Part shown: positions 24,500 through 32,288 of the stretch, one piece after another | How the letters are laid out: every line of letters starts with the position of its first letter | How positions within the stretch are numbered: position 1 is the stretch's first letter | Source: Deltaproteobacteria bacterium | GTDB taxonomy: Bacteria > Myxococcota_A > Polyangia > Polyangiales > JADJMO01 | Length of the DNA stretch: 36,543 bases | Reading direction: 5' to 3' | Assembly: GCA_022843175.1 (NCBI GenBank) | Contig: JALHOE010000079.1 | Coordinates: 1-36,543 of the forward strand | Position numbers and translations under genes: made by a program | The notes under the pieces: generated by a model | Databases searched by the model: none | What the model was told of the DNA's origin: nothing | The model's input: only the letters and a program-made list of their open reading frames with translations

Positions 24500-25834
24500 A
24501 TGAGTGAGCTCGTGGTGGGCGAATACGTAACTCCCTGGCTCAGGCTCGTCGCGCCGTTGGGGCAGGGCGCGATGGGCAGCGTGTGGATCGCCGAGCACGT
24601 CACCTTGCGCAGCCGAGTCGCGGTCAAGTTCCTGTTGCGTGCGCTCGCCGACGAGCCGGAGTGTGTGGAGCGTTTCGCGCGCGAGGCCTCGGCGGCGGCC
24701 CAGGTGCGGAGCCCGCACGTCGTGCAGGTGCTCGACTATGGCGTCGGCGACGGCGAGCTCCCCTACATCGTGATGGAGCTCCTCGACGGCTGCGATCTCG
24801 GCGAACGACTGAGACGCGAGCACCGCCTCCCGCTCGGCCAGGTGGTCTCCATCGTGGTGCAGGCTTGCAAGGCGCTCTCGGTCGCGCACGCGCGGGGCGT
24901 GATTCACCGCGACATCAAGCCGGAGAACATCTTTCTCTGCGACGACGCGAGCGGCACTCCCTTCGTGAAGCTCCTCGACTTCGGGATCGCGAAGGCGATC
25001 GACCACGCCGCGCAGCTGACGCGTGGCGGCGTATGGCTCGGGAGCCCCTCGTACATGAGCCCGGAGCAGATCGACGCGCCGCTCACCATCAACGGACGCA
25101 GCGATCTGTGGGGCCTCGGCGTCGTCGCGTACGAGGCGCTCACGGGTGTGCGTCCGTTTCGCGCGGACAGCCTGCCGGAGGTGCTGAAGCGGATCCGGAG
25201 CGGCGCGTTCGATCCGCCGTCGAAGCTCGTGCCCTCGCTCCCGCCGGAGGTCGACGCGTGGTTCGCGCGCGCGATCGCGCGTAACCCCGGGGAGCGGTTC
25301 CCCACTGCGCGCGAGATGTCGGACGCGTTGGTGCACGCCGTGAGCCGGGTGCAGCTCGCCGATACGCTGGTCGCGCCGTCGATCGCGTTTCCCCTGCTCC
25401 GTCCGCGCGATCCGGTCGAGCACGTCGAGCACCTCGAGCACGTCGAGCGACCGTCGGTGCGCGACGTCGTCCCCGAGCACCGCCCACGCTGGCCGTGGGT
25501 GGTCGCCAGCGGGCTGCTGGTGGTCGGTGGCGGCGTCGGCTACGGCGTCGTTCGCGATCGCGTGTTGCACGAGCAGCATCGCCAATACCTGGCGGTCGAG
25601 TCGCCGCGGGCCGAGCCGACGGACGACCCGCCGATCGTCGAGGACAGCGGCACCCCCGAGGTGTTCGTGCCGCCACCGCCGCCGCCGCCGCCGAGGAAGA
25701 AGGCGACCATCTCGGTCCCGGAGGTGTCGGATGCGTCGGCCAGGGAGGCGGAGACCGAGCCGGAGATCGGAGCGGACTCCGCCGAGCCGGTCGACGCCGT
25801 CGAGGACGTGGCGGAGGAGGGCGTCTCCGATTGA
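24500..25834 (+). CDS. Membrane-anchored Ser/Thr protein kinase (PknB/Hanks type)
   Basis: The 444-residue product has an N-terminal Hanks-type kinase domain (about 15-280) with the Gly-rich loop GQGAMG (21-26), catalytic K43 (VAVKF), HRDIKPEN (136-143), DFG (160-162) and SPEQ in the activation segment (187-190). All catalytic residues are present, so it should be active. A charged EHVEHLEHVE segment (307-316) precedes a single membrane helix (about 331-351). The outer part has a run of eight Pro residues (25670-25693) and an acidic tail with no recognisable sensor. The ATG at 24500 is preferred to a TTG at 24473. It is divergent from the 23558-24421 lipoprotein gene. Confidence 0.92.
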   Translation: MSELVVGEYVTPWLRLVAPLGQGAMGSVWIAEHVTLRSRVAVKFLLRALADEPECVERFAREASAAAQVRSPHVVQVLDYGVGDGELPYIVMELLDGCDLGERLRREHRLPLGQVVSIVVQACKALSVAHARGVIHRDIKPENIFLCDDASGTPFVKLLDFGIAKAIDHAAQLTRGGVWLGSPSYMSPEQIDAPLTINGRSDLWGLGVVAYEALTGVRPFRADSLPEVLKRIRSGAFDPPSKLVPSLPPEVDAWFARAIARNPGERFPTAREMSDALVHAVSRVQLADTLVAPSIAFPLLRPRDPVEHVEHLEHVERPSVRDVVPEHRPRWPWVVASGLLVVGGGVGYGVVRDRVLHEQHRQYLAVESPRAEPTDDPPIVEDSGTPEVFVPPPPPPPPRKKATISVPEVSDASAREAETEPEIGADSAEPVDAVEDVAEEGVSD

Positions 25835-25838
25835 AGTG

Positions 25839-25862
25839 AGGCGCTCGCTGACGCGCGCGCCT
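25839..25862. repeat. REP-like palindrome, single copy identical to 1143-1166
   Basis: These 24 nt are identical, in the same orientation, to 1143-1166. The sequence is a near-perfect palindrome with AGGCGC/GCGCCT ends. It sits in the 43-nt space between the convergent stops of the kinase and the catalase-like gene, where it could act as a transcript-end hairpin for both. Confidence 0.75.
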
Positions 25863-25877
25863 ATCTGGTGAAGTTGC

Positions 25878-26831
25878 TCAGGCGCTGGCGCCGCGGACCT
25901 TCTGGCTCTCGAAGTAGACGACCTTCCGCGCGCGCATCACGTCGCCGAGGGGGCGGTGCTCGGCGAGCGCGTTCCACGGATCGAACTTGAGCAGCTCGGT
26001 CGACACCTCGAGATCCTCGCTCTGCTTCGGGATCGTCAGGCGCGCCACGGTGACGAAGGGCGTCGGCCACTCCACCGAGGCGTCCTCGATCGGGGTCGTC
26101 GCGCTGTCGGTGAAGAACTGAAGCTGGAGCTCCCAGGTCATCTCGTCGCGCGCGCGGAGGTCGGCGGCCCAGTCCTTGTTGTCCTTCGCGGGGGCGGGGT
26201 TACCGACCGGGAGCGCGCGGACCTTCACGGCGTACGGCCCGCACGCGATCGGCGCGGCGGAGAACAGCGGCGACGCGGCGAACCCCGGAAAGGGCTGGCC
26301 CAGACCGCGCGAGAGCTCGCGCACCTTGCCGAGCCCGCGGAAGAATCCGTAGCGGCGAATCATGTAGCGAACGAGCGACCCCGGACCGGGCGCCGCCGCG
26401 ATCACCAGGCCCACGAACTCGTCGCTCGTCGCGAAGCTGAACTTCGAGTGATTGATGAGCAGGAGATCCTGTTCCGTCGTGGTCCCGCCGAGGGCGCTCG
26501 GAGCGGCGTCGAGGCCGAGGACCTTGATCGCCATGCCGCGGACGTCGGGGCGACGATCGGCCACGCGATCGGCGCCGCCGTTGGAGAACCGGACGAGCGC
26601 GTCGAACGATCTCGGCCGCGCGAACAGACCGTGCCGCGCGTGCTCGGGGAGCTCGCCGAGCACCTCGACCCGCCCGCGCATGGCCAGGAGCTGCTTGCGG
26701 TGGAGCGCGCGGCCGTTGCCGAACCGCTCGGACTTCTTGCGCTGCATCTCCGCGAACTGCGCCCCGTAGCGCGCGAAGCGCTCGTCCTCATCGGGGGCAA
26801 CCGTCTCGGACCACTCGGTGCTCGGCTTCAT
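25878..26831 (-). CDS. Catalase-like heme protein (small catalase-related family)
   Basis: The 317-residue product resembles the minimal catalase-like proteins (y4iL-type), much shorter than true catalases. Key segments are ALHRKQLLAMRG (about 43-54, with a His where the distal His is expected), LPEHARHGLFARPRSFDALVRFSNGG (around 60-85) and RRPDVRGMAIKVLG (about 91-104), matching the catalase VRFS...D.RG.A.K pattern. Later parts are divergent and the proximal Tyr cannot be placed with certainty. Members of this family may act as peroxidases or on lipid hydroperoxides. The ATG at 26831 is chosen over upstream 26906. It is divergent from the cytochrome P450 gene, 83 bp away, so the two may be co-regulated. 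Confidence 0.8.
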   Translation of the reverse strand: MKPSTEWSETVAPDEDERFARYGAQFAEMQRKKSERFGNGRALHRKQLLAMRGRVEVLGELPEHARHGLFARPRSFDALVRFSNGGADRVADRRPDVRGMAIKVLGLDAAPSALGGTTTEQDLLLINHSKFSFATSDEFVGLVIAAAPGPGSLVRYMIRRYGFFRGLGKVRELSRGLGQPFPGFAASPLFSAAPIACGPYAVKVRALPVGNPAPAKDNKDWAADLRARDEMTWELQLQFFTDSATTPIEDASVEWPTPFVTVARLTIPKQSEDLEVSTELLKFDPWNALAEHRPLGDVMRARKVVYFESQKVRGASA

Positions 26832-26879
26832 GGCCCGCTTCGTAACACAGCTGCGCGCCGCGGAGACCGAGGGCCGGAC

Positions 26880-26907
26880 TTGTCGCGCGGAGCGAGCGGT
26901 CCACAAT
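26880..26907 (+). promoter_or_regulatory. Candidate sigma-70-type promoter for the P450 gene
   Basis: TTGTCG (26880-26885) and CACAAT (26902-26907) are separated by 16 nt and match the -35 and -10 consensus at three and four positions. The -10 ends 7 nt before the ATG at 26915, so the transcript would be nearly leaderless. This is a weak pattern match. Confidence 0.25.
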
Positions 26908-26914
26908 CCGTCGA

Positions 26915-28405
26915 ATGGCTACGCCGGCTCCGTTCTCCAGCGCACCCGGTCCCGAGCCGATGCCCGTCGTCGGCGCGACGGGCAACATCCTGCGCTACAT
27001 CCGCAACCCGATCCGGTTCGCAGGCGAGCTGTTTCGCCGCTACGGGAACGTGGTGTCGATGGTGCGGGCGCCGATCCACATCGCGAGCCCGGGCCCCGGC
27101 TGGGGCGGGCGCGCGGCGCACGACGCCGCCGGCGCGGGTGTGGTGCTGGTCAACGGCGCCGAGAACAACCGCGAGATCCTCACGCAGCACGACCGCTATC
27201 ACATGATCGCCCTCCCCGGCCGCCTCGTGCCCACGCTGCGTGAGGTCACCGCGCGCGAGCGCCCGATGTTGCGGATGATGACCGGGCTGTTCGACGTCAA
27301 CGGCGACGAGCACCGGCGCCACCGGCGGTTGCTCATGCCCGCGTTCCACAAGACGCGCATCGAGGGCTATCGCGACGACATGGCGCGCATCACCGAGGAG
27401 ACGCTCGCGCGCTACCGCCCGGGCCAGCTGCGCGACATACACGCCGACATGACCGAGCTCACGCTGCGCGTCGCAACCAAGACGCTGTTCGGCGAGGACG
27501 AGGGCGAGCGCGGCGTCGCCCTCGCTCGCATGATGCAGTCGTGGCTGGTCACCATGTTCTCGCCGTGGATGCTGCTGTTGCGGTTCGACGCGCCGGGCAC
27601 GCCCTACCGCCGCTTCCTCGATCTCACCCAAGCCATCGACCGAGAGACCGAGGCGATCGTGCGCGCCAAGCGCAGCCGGGGAGAAGACGCCGCCGACATG
27701 CTCTCGACGCTGCTCGCCGCGCGCGACGAGGACGGCCGCGCGCTCGACGAGGACGAGCTCATCGGCCACGCGGGCGTCATCTTCGCCGCCGGCCACGAGA
27801 CGAGCACCAACGCGCTCGCGTGGACGCTGTTCCTGCTCTCGCAGCACGAATCCGTGGTGCGCGACCTGGAGGACGAGCTCGACGGAGTGCTCCGCGGTGC
27901 CCCGCCCTCGATCGAGGCGCTCGCGAAGCTGCCGCTGCTCGACGCGGTTGTGAAGGAGAGCATGCGCGTGCTCCCGCCGGTGCCGTTGCACCCGCGGATC
28001 GTGGCCGAGGATCACGAGCTCTCGGGTCACCATCTGCCGGCGGGGAGCGAGCTGTTCCTGAGCATCTTCCACATGCACCACGACGCCGCGGTCTTCGCCG
28101 AGCCCGAGCGCTTCCTGCCGAAGCGATGGGAATCGTGCAAGCCGAGCGTCTACGAGTACAACCCGTTCAGCGCCGGCCCGCGCATGTGCATTGGAGCCAC
28201 CTTCGCGCTCATGGAGATCAAGATCGTGCTCGCCACGATGCTGCAGCGATTCCGCCTCGAGCTCCCCGAGGGCACGCGCGTCGACCCACGGATCGCGATC
28301 ACCATGGCGCCGATCGGCGGGCTCAAGATGCGCGTACGCCGGCGCGACGAACGAAGCCGTCCCTCGCGCGTGCGCGGCGCGATCCGCGAGCTCGTGCAGC
28401 TGTAG
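26915..28405 (+). CDS. Cytochrome P450
   Basis: The 496-residue protein is a soluble bacterial P450 monooxygenase. It has the I-helix oxygen-activation motif AGHETST (292-298), the K-helix ExxR (E348, R351 in KESMR), and the heme loop FSAGPRMCIGATFA with the thiolate ligand C425. Position 3 of the usual heme motif FxxGxRxCxG is conserved. Substrate cannot be told. Residues 55-75 hold a Gly/Ala-rich insertion (SPGPGWGGRAAHDAAGAG) not usual in this region. No ferredoxin or reductase gene is next to it. It is divergent from the catalase-like gene and its stop lies 3 nt from the convergent SGNH hydrolase stop. Confidence 0.95.
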   Translation: MATPAPFSSAPGPEPMPVVGATGNILRYIRNPIRFAGELFRRYGNVVSMVRAPIHIASPGPGWGGRAAHDAAGAGVVLVNGAENNREILTQHDRYHMIALPGRLVPTLREVTARERPMLRMMTGLFDVNGDEHRRHRRLLMPAFHKTRIEGYRDDMARITEETLARYRPGQLRDIHADMTELTLRVATKTLFGEDEGERGVALARMMQSWLVTMFSPWMLLLRFDAPGTPYRRFLDLTQAIDRETEAIVRAKRSRGEDAADMLSTLLAARDEDGRALDEDELIGHAGVIFAAGHETSTNALAWTLFLLSQHESVVRDLEDELDGVLRGAPPSIEALAKLPLLDAVVKESMRVLPPVPLHPRIVAEDHELSGHHLPAGSELFLSIFHMHHDAAVFAEPERFLPKRWESCKPSVYEYNPFSAGPRMCIGATFALMEIKIVLATMLQRFRLELPEGTRVDPRIAITMAPIGGLKMRVRRRDERSRPSRVRGAIRELVQL

Positions 28406-28408
28406 CGG

Positions 28409-29179
28409 CTACTTCGCGGGGAAGAAGCCGCTGAACGCCTCGGCGATGGCCTTGTTGCGAAAGGCGTAGCCGGCCGTCGTGTGGTGGATGCCGTCGCTGT
28501 AGGGCGCGACGCCCGTCGCCGCGACGGCCGCCCAGTCGTAGATCTTGAGGTTCGGCCAGCGCGCGAGGGCCTTGTCGAGCGCTTGGTTCCACAGCTTCAT
28601 GTTGTCGTTCGACCAGGAGCCGGTGGTCTTGGTGGTGAACGTGTTCACCCACATCACCGGGACCTTCGCGGTCGGATCGATCGCCTTCATCATCTCGTCG
28701 ATCGCGGTGGCGCGCGTGTACGAGGCGCCGACGGCGATGTTCGCGGTGTCGTTGGTGCCGAGGGCGACGACGTAACAGCCCTTGAAGCCCGCGCTCGCGA
28801 AGTCGAGCGCCGCCTGCTTCCCCGTCTTCGGATCGGCCGGCAGCTTCTGCAGGATCGCGCGGCCCCCGTAGGCGTCGAGCTCCGCGGTCACGCCCACGTT
28901 GGCGTAGGCCATCGTCAGCGGATCGATCGTATAGGCGGTGAGGCTGTCGCCGATGTGCGCGACCATGGCGCACCGAACGCCCGCCTCGGTCGCGGCGTCG
29001 ACCGGCGCGTCGACCGCCACCTCCGAAGCCACCTCGGGAGCGGTCGAGTCGACCGCCGGGGAGCTCGTGTCCTCGACCATGGAGTCGCCGGCGTCGACCT
29101 CCGTCGGCGACGCGTCGCTCGAGCCCGCGCAGGCCGGGATGGCGAGCGCGAGCGCAACGCGAAACAGCGCCGAGAACAT
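28409..29179 (-). CDS. SGNH/GDSL-family hydrolase lipoprotein
   Basis: The 256-residue product has a lipoprotein signal (VALALAIPAC), an acidic Asp/Ser/Thr/Val-rich linker (20-65), and an SGNH hydrolase domain: block I HIGDSLTAY (Ser79), the Gly block in AYGG, block III LGTNDT, and block V DGIHHTTAG with the catalytic Asp/His. It is likely an extracytoplasmic esterase. Its wording (LGTNDTAN, IYDWA, DGIHH) parallels the C-terminal SGNH domain of the acyltransferase at 18808-20688, so the two domains look paralogous. The ATG at 29179 starts the signal peptide. It is divergent from the methyltransferase gene. Confidence 0.88.
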   Translation of the reverse strand: MFSALFRVALALAIPACAGSSDASPTEVDAGDSMVEDTSSPAVDSTAPEVASEVAVDAPVDAATEAGVRCAMVAHIGDSLTAYTIDPLTMAYANVGVTAELDAYGGRAILQKLPADPKTGKQAALDFASAGFKGCYVVALGTNDTANIAVGASYTRATAIDEMMKAIDPTAKVPVMWVNTFTTKTTGSWSNDNMKLWNQALDKALARWPNLKIYDWAAVAATGVAPYSDGIHHTTAGYAFRNKAIAEAFSGFFPAK

Positions 29180-29248
29180 CGCCCTCGATCCTAGCAGAGC
29201 GCGCGTGTCCCCTCGGTCGACCCGCCATGGTCGTATGATGACCAGCCC

Positions 29249-29890
29249 CTGAGCGATTCCACCTGCCCGCTCTGCAGTTCCACCGCGACACGCGACTTCC
29301 ACGCGCGCAACGACCGCAGCTTCCTGCGCTGTGCGCGGTGCCAGCTGGTCTTCGTCCCGCGTCGCTTCCACCTCTCGCCCGAGGCGGAGCGCGCCGTGTA
29401 CGAGCTGCACGACAACCGCCCGGACGACCCGCGCTATCGCGCGTTCCTCTCGCGGATGTTCACGCCGCTGCGGGCTCGCGTGCAGCCCGGCGCGTCGGGG
29501 CTCGATTTCGGCTGCGGCCCCGGGCCGACGCTCTCGGCGATGTTCCGCGCCTCCGGCGTCGCCTGCGCGGACTACGATCCGTTCTTCCGCGACGACCGCG
29601 CGCTGCTCACGCGACGCTACGACTTCATCGCGTGCACCGAGGTGGTCGAGCACCTCTCCGATCCCGCCGGAGTGTTGCAGCAGCTGTGGTCCATGCTGCA
29701 GCCGGGGGGCTGGCTCGGGGTGATGACCAAGCGGATCACCACGGAGAGCGCGTTCGCGACCTGGCACTACATCCGCGATCCGACGCACGTCGCGTTCTTC
29801 AGCGACGAAACGTTTCTCTGGATCGGCCGACGCTTCGGCGCACCCGTGCACTTCGACTCGAAGGACGTCGTGTTGCTCGGGCCGATCTAA
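29249..29890 (+). CDS. Class I SAM-dependent methyltransferase with N-terminal zinc ribbon; start codon uncertain
   Basis: The frame encodes a zinc-ribbon-like CPLC...CARC pair (first 35 residues), then a Rossmann methyltransferase domain with motif I GLDFGCGPGP, the D-Y-D acidic strand and ACTEVVEHLSDP. This layout occurs in small-molecule or sugar methyltransferases. No ATG/GTG/TTG precedes the zinc ribbon in frame. The only upstream frame-2 candidate is the CTG at 29249. A tandem ATG ATG (29235-29240) is one base out of frame across a CCCC run (29246-29249); one more C would give a natural start MMTSPLSDSTCPLC. A GTG at 29396 would drop the zinc ribbon. Confidence 0.7.
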   Translation: MSDSTCPLCSSTATRDFHARNDRSFLRCARCQLVFVPRRFHLSPEAERAVYELHDNRPDDPRYRAFLSRMFTPLRARVQPGASGLDFGCGPGPTLSAMFRASGVACADYDPFFRDDRALLTRRYDFIACTEVVEHLSDPAGVLQQLWSMLQPGGWLGVMTKRITTESAFATWHYIRDPTHVAFFSDETFLWIGRRFGAPVHFDSKDVVLLGPI

Positions 29891-29974
29891 CGCCGATCGG
29901 TTTGGCGTGCATCAAGCGAGTAGGAGATGTCGTTCAGCGGCTCGTGCCCATCGCGCTTGCTAGGCTGCGGCCCT

Positions 29975-30598
29975 ATGGCTTTTCGATTCTTTGGTTCGCT
30001 CGCGAGCCTGCTCGTCATCGGTTCGCTCGGCTGCTCCTCCGCCACTTTCGACGTGGTCGACGACCGCACGGACGGGGCGATCGACGAGGTGGCCGACACC
30101 TCGACGGAGGACTCGTCGCCGAGAGACGACACCGCGTCGGGCGACGACACCGCGTCGAGCGACGACTCCTCGCTGCCGCCCGACACCGCTACGGTCGACA
30201 GCAACGCGCCGGACTCCGCCAAGCCCGACACCTTCGTCGCCGACACCGCCAAGCCCGACACCTTCGCCGCCGACACCGCCAAGCCCGACACCTTCGTCGC
30301 GGTCGACACCGCGCCGATCGACACCGGATGCTCGGTCGGGGCGACCGAGGGCTGCGAGTGCGGCGGCGTGCGGACCTGCGTCGCGGGCGGGCTGTGGGGC
30401 GACTGCGAGATGAAGTGCTCCACCTCGCCCTCCCGTATGATCTGCGCCTACGGCAAGAACGGCTGCGCCGAGAAGGTTTGCTTCGACTCGAACAACTGCG
30501 GTGCGAAGTGCGGCTGCTCCCCGAGCAGCTCGGGCACCGTCTGCGCGCTCATGGATCCCTGCTGGGGCACCGTGTGCAACGGCCACGTCTGCCCCTGA
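29975..30598 (+). CDS. Cys-rich lipoprotein with Asp/Thr linker repeats
   Basis: The 207-residue product has a lipoprotein signal (LLVIGSLGC), a long low-complexity linker rich in Asp, Thr, Ser and Ala (about 25-120), and a Cys-rich C-terminal domain with GCECGGVRTC, GDCEMKC and about ten further Cys residues, ending at NGHVCP. The linker includes three 10-residue repeats TAKPDTFVAD. This architecture, a tether plus a disulfide-rich head, recurs in the window. Function unknown. The ATG at 29975 is chosen for the signal peptide. The stop is 3 nt from the convergent stop of the small basic protein. Confidence 0.8.
   Translation: MAFRFFGSLASLLVIGSLGCSSATFDVVDDRTDGAIDEVADTSTEDSSPRDDTASGDDTASSDDSSLPPDTATVDSNAPDSAKPDTFVADTAKPDTFAADTAKPDTFVAVDTAPIDTGCSVGATEGCECGGVRTCVAGGLWGDCEMKCSTSPSRMICAYGKNGCAEKVCFDSNNCGAKCGCSPSSSGTVCALMDPCWGTVCNGHVCP
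30215..30304 (+). repeat. 30-bp coding tandem repeat, three units
   Basis: Three in-frame 30-bp units (30215-30244, 30245-30274, 30275-30304) encode the 10-residue unit [ST]AKPDTF[VA]A[DV]. The units differ at only a few bases, so recent duplication is likely. Confidence 0.88.
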
Positions 30599-30601
30599 GG
30601 A

Positions 30602-30730
30602 CTACTTCTTCTTCGGCTGATTCGCCGACTGCTTGGCGACCTTGTCGGCCGCGGCCGCCTTCTTCTGGTCCTTGCCGGCGGTGTCCTGCTTCTTCGCTTT
30701 GTCTTTCGCCTTCGGAGACTTGTCGCCCAT
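30602..30730 (-). CDS. Small Lys/Ala-rich basic protein (42 aa)
   Basis: This 42-residue protein begins MGDKSPKAKDKAKKQ and continues as a Lys-, Ala- and Gln-rich, helix-prone chain ending in QPKKK. I recall similar very short MGDKSPK-type proteins annotated in several bacterial phyla, which argues that it is a real gene; their function is not known to me. The charge suggests nucleic-acid or ribosome contact, which is speculation. It lies downstream of the regulator-hydrolase-methyltransferase operon on the same strand, after a hairpin at 30755-30791. Confidence 0.65.
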   Translation of the reverse strand: MGDKSPKAKDKAKKQDTAGKDQKKAAAADKVAKQSANQPKKK

Positions 30731-30754
30731 CGGAACCGAGCCCTTCGTTGACGA

Positions 30755-30791
30755 GGTCTCGGGGAGATCCCGAGGCGACGCTCCCGAGACC
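30755..30791 (-). terminator. Hairpin downstream of the methyltransferase operon, possible terminator or attenuator
   Basis: GGTCTCGGG (30755-30763) pairs perfectly with CCCGAGACC (30783-30791), and an alternative inner hairpin TCGGGGAGATCCCGA is possible. It lies 8 nt beyond the methyltransferase stop and 25 nt before the start of the small basic protein. No T-run follows on the minus strand, so intrinsic termination is uncertain. The two mutually exclusive folds also allow attenuation. Confidence 0.45.
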
Positions 30792-30798
30792 GTAACAC

Positions 30799-31464
30799 TC
30801 AGCGCGTCGGCGCCGCGAGCAACAAGCGGTTCTTGGGGGTGATCGCGGCGGGAATCGTCTGGGTGACCACCCGATAGCCGTGCGCGCGCAGCAGCGCCGC
30901 GCGCGTGGCGTCGATCGCGAGCGGCGCGTCGAGCCATCCGTCGAGACCGCCCGTGTCGCACGTGGCGGTGTCGTGACAGCAGGGCAGGACCACGACCCGC
31001 GCCGCGCTCGCGACCGCCCGCGCGAGGACCTCGTCGGTGAGCGCGCCGCACGCGTGGGTGGACACGACGACATCACTGGCGGCCAGCGGCACCTCGGCGA
31101 TCGACGCCTCGACGAGCTCGACCCGCCCGGCGATGCGCGGCCACGCCGCGGCGAGCGCTTGCCGCACCCCGGCCGCGGACGGGGGCAGTGCGGTGTCGAC
31201 CGCGAGCGCGGAGGGCGACGAGTCGTCGAGGATGAGCATCAGCTGCGCGACGAGCGCGTGCCCGCACGCGAGATCGACGACGCGCCCGCCGCGAAAGCGC
31301 CGCCGCGCGCGCCGCGCGACCTCCCACGACTCGTAGAGCTCCTTGCGCGGGAGACACTCGGCTTCGCAGACCACGCGGGCGACGCGATCGAACAACGAGG
31401 CGCCGGGGAAGCGGTTGAGATCGTGCCGGGTCAGGGTGGAGCGCCGCGCCGGGTCGAAGGTCAC
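30799..31464 (-). CDS. SAM-dependent methyltransferase (Methyltransf_32/METTL25-like)
   Basis: The 221-residue product has a Rossmann methyltransferase motif I VVDLACGHALVAQL (about 61-74), an acidic ribose-binding position (SALAVDTALP), VVVSTHACGALTDEVL (about 125-140) and VVLPCCHD (about 152-159). The HACGALTD and PCCH blocks are shared with METTL25/RRNAD1-type proteins, whose substrates in bacteria are not known to me. The start is a GTG at 31464 that overlaps the stop of the dienelactone-hydrolase-like gene by 4 nt (GTGA), so translation is coupled. It is the last gene of the three-gene operon led by the FHA-AAA+ regulator. Confidence 0.82.
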   Translation of the reverse strand: MTFDPARRSTLTRHDLNRFPGASLFDRVARVVCEAECLPRKELYESWEVARRARRRFRGGRVVDLACGHALVAQLMLILDDSSPSALAVDTALPPSAAGVRQALAAAWPRIAGRVELVEASIAEVPLAASDVVVSTHACGALTDEVLARAVASAARVVVLPCCHDTATCDTGGLDGWLDAPLAIDATRAALLRAHGYRVVTQTIPAAITPKNRLLLAAPTR

Positions 31465-32288
31465 GGAAGCAGCTTCTCGCGGAACAGCGAGAGCACAGTC
31501 TGCAGCGCGTCGTGGGTGCGCTCGCCGGGCTCGTCGATGAGGTCGGCGGTGAGCACCGAGTGGTGGCGCGGGAGCGGGCCGCGTGGGTGGCCGTCGGACT
31601 GCTCGAGCTCCACCGAGACGAAGCTGTCGCCGAGCTGCTCGCGGAGGAACTCGAACCGTTCGCGCGGCACCAGGGGATCGCCGTGGAAGCGGAGGCCGAT
31701 CACCCGCAGGCCCTCCTCGTCGCAGCGGCGCTTGACCACGCGGAGCTCCTCGGCGCTGCAATCGATGCCGCGGCGGTGGTCTCCGGAGGGGCCGATGGGC
31801 AGCGACGGCTGCGACAAGACCGGCGCGAGCACGCAGGGCTCGACCGCCATCGCCAGCCCGAACCCGCCGGTGAAGCACATGCCCACGACGCCGACGCCGG
31901 GCCCGCCGCAGCGCTCGTGCTCCTTGCGCGCGAGCGCGCGGAGGAACTCGACGACCGGCGACGAGCGGTTCGTGGCGAACGTGACGAACTCCCTGCTCAC
32001 GCACGCGCGCGCCATCGTGCTCACGCCGTACAGCTTGGTCGCGACGTCGCTGCGGAGCGGATCGCGACCCGCCTCGCCGAACAGATCGGGGAGCACCGCC
32101 GTGCACCCGAGGGCGACGACGCGATCGGCGAACCCGAGCACCATCGGCGAGATGCCCGGCATCTCGGCGATGACGAGGACGGCGGGGCCCTGCCCCTTGC
32201 GGTAGACGTCGTGCGAGAACCCCGCGTACGAGAACCGCTCCCGCGTGAACGTCGCGAGCTCTCCCACCGGTGCCATTGCGCGCTTCAT
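31461..32288 (-). CDS. Dienelactone-hydrolase-like alpha/beta-hydrolase
   Basis: The 275-residue product has an alpha/beta-hydrolase fold of the dienelactone-hydrolase type, with a Cys nucleophile: GMCFTGG (136-142, C138). A candidate acid is D204 (FHGDPLVP) and the His is H242 or H243 (RHHSVLT). The N-terminal strand AVLVIAEMPGISP carries the oxyanion region. It would cleave a lactone or ester; the true substrate is unknown. The ATG at 32288 overlaps the stop of the FHA-AAA+ regulator (ATGA), and its own stop overlaps the methyltransferase start, so all three are translated in a chain. Confidence 0.87.
   Translation of the reverse strand: MKRAMAPVGELATFTRERFSYAGFSHDVYRKGQGPAVLVIAEMPGISPMVLGFADRVVALGCTAVLPDLFGEAGRDPLRSDVATKLYGVSTMARACVSREFVTFATNRSSPVVEFLRALARKEHERCGGPGVGVVGMCFTGGFGLAMAVEPCVLAPVLSQPSLPIGPSGDHRRGIDCSAEELRVVKRRCDEEGLRVIGLRFHGDPLVPRERFEFLREQLGDSFVSVELEQSDGHPRGPLPRHHSVLTADLIDEPGERTHDALQTVLSLFREKLLP

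Noticed and set aside
25670-25693. Pro codon run (CCG/CCA x8) in the kinase as a microsatellite switch
   Set aside because: The run is trinucleotide-based, so length change would keep the frame; Pro-rich linkers are common in such kinases.
29338-30795. A long plus-strand frame crossing the methyltransferase and the Cys-rich lipoprotein
   Set aside because: It is an out-of-frame reading of two real genes and is Arg-rich without motifs.
26915-31464. Natural-product gene cluster (P450, two methyltransferases, hydrolases)
   Set aside because: No polyketide, non-ribosomal peptide, terpene or RiPP core gene is present, and the genes lie on alternating strands.
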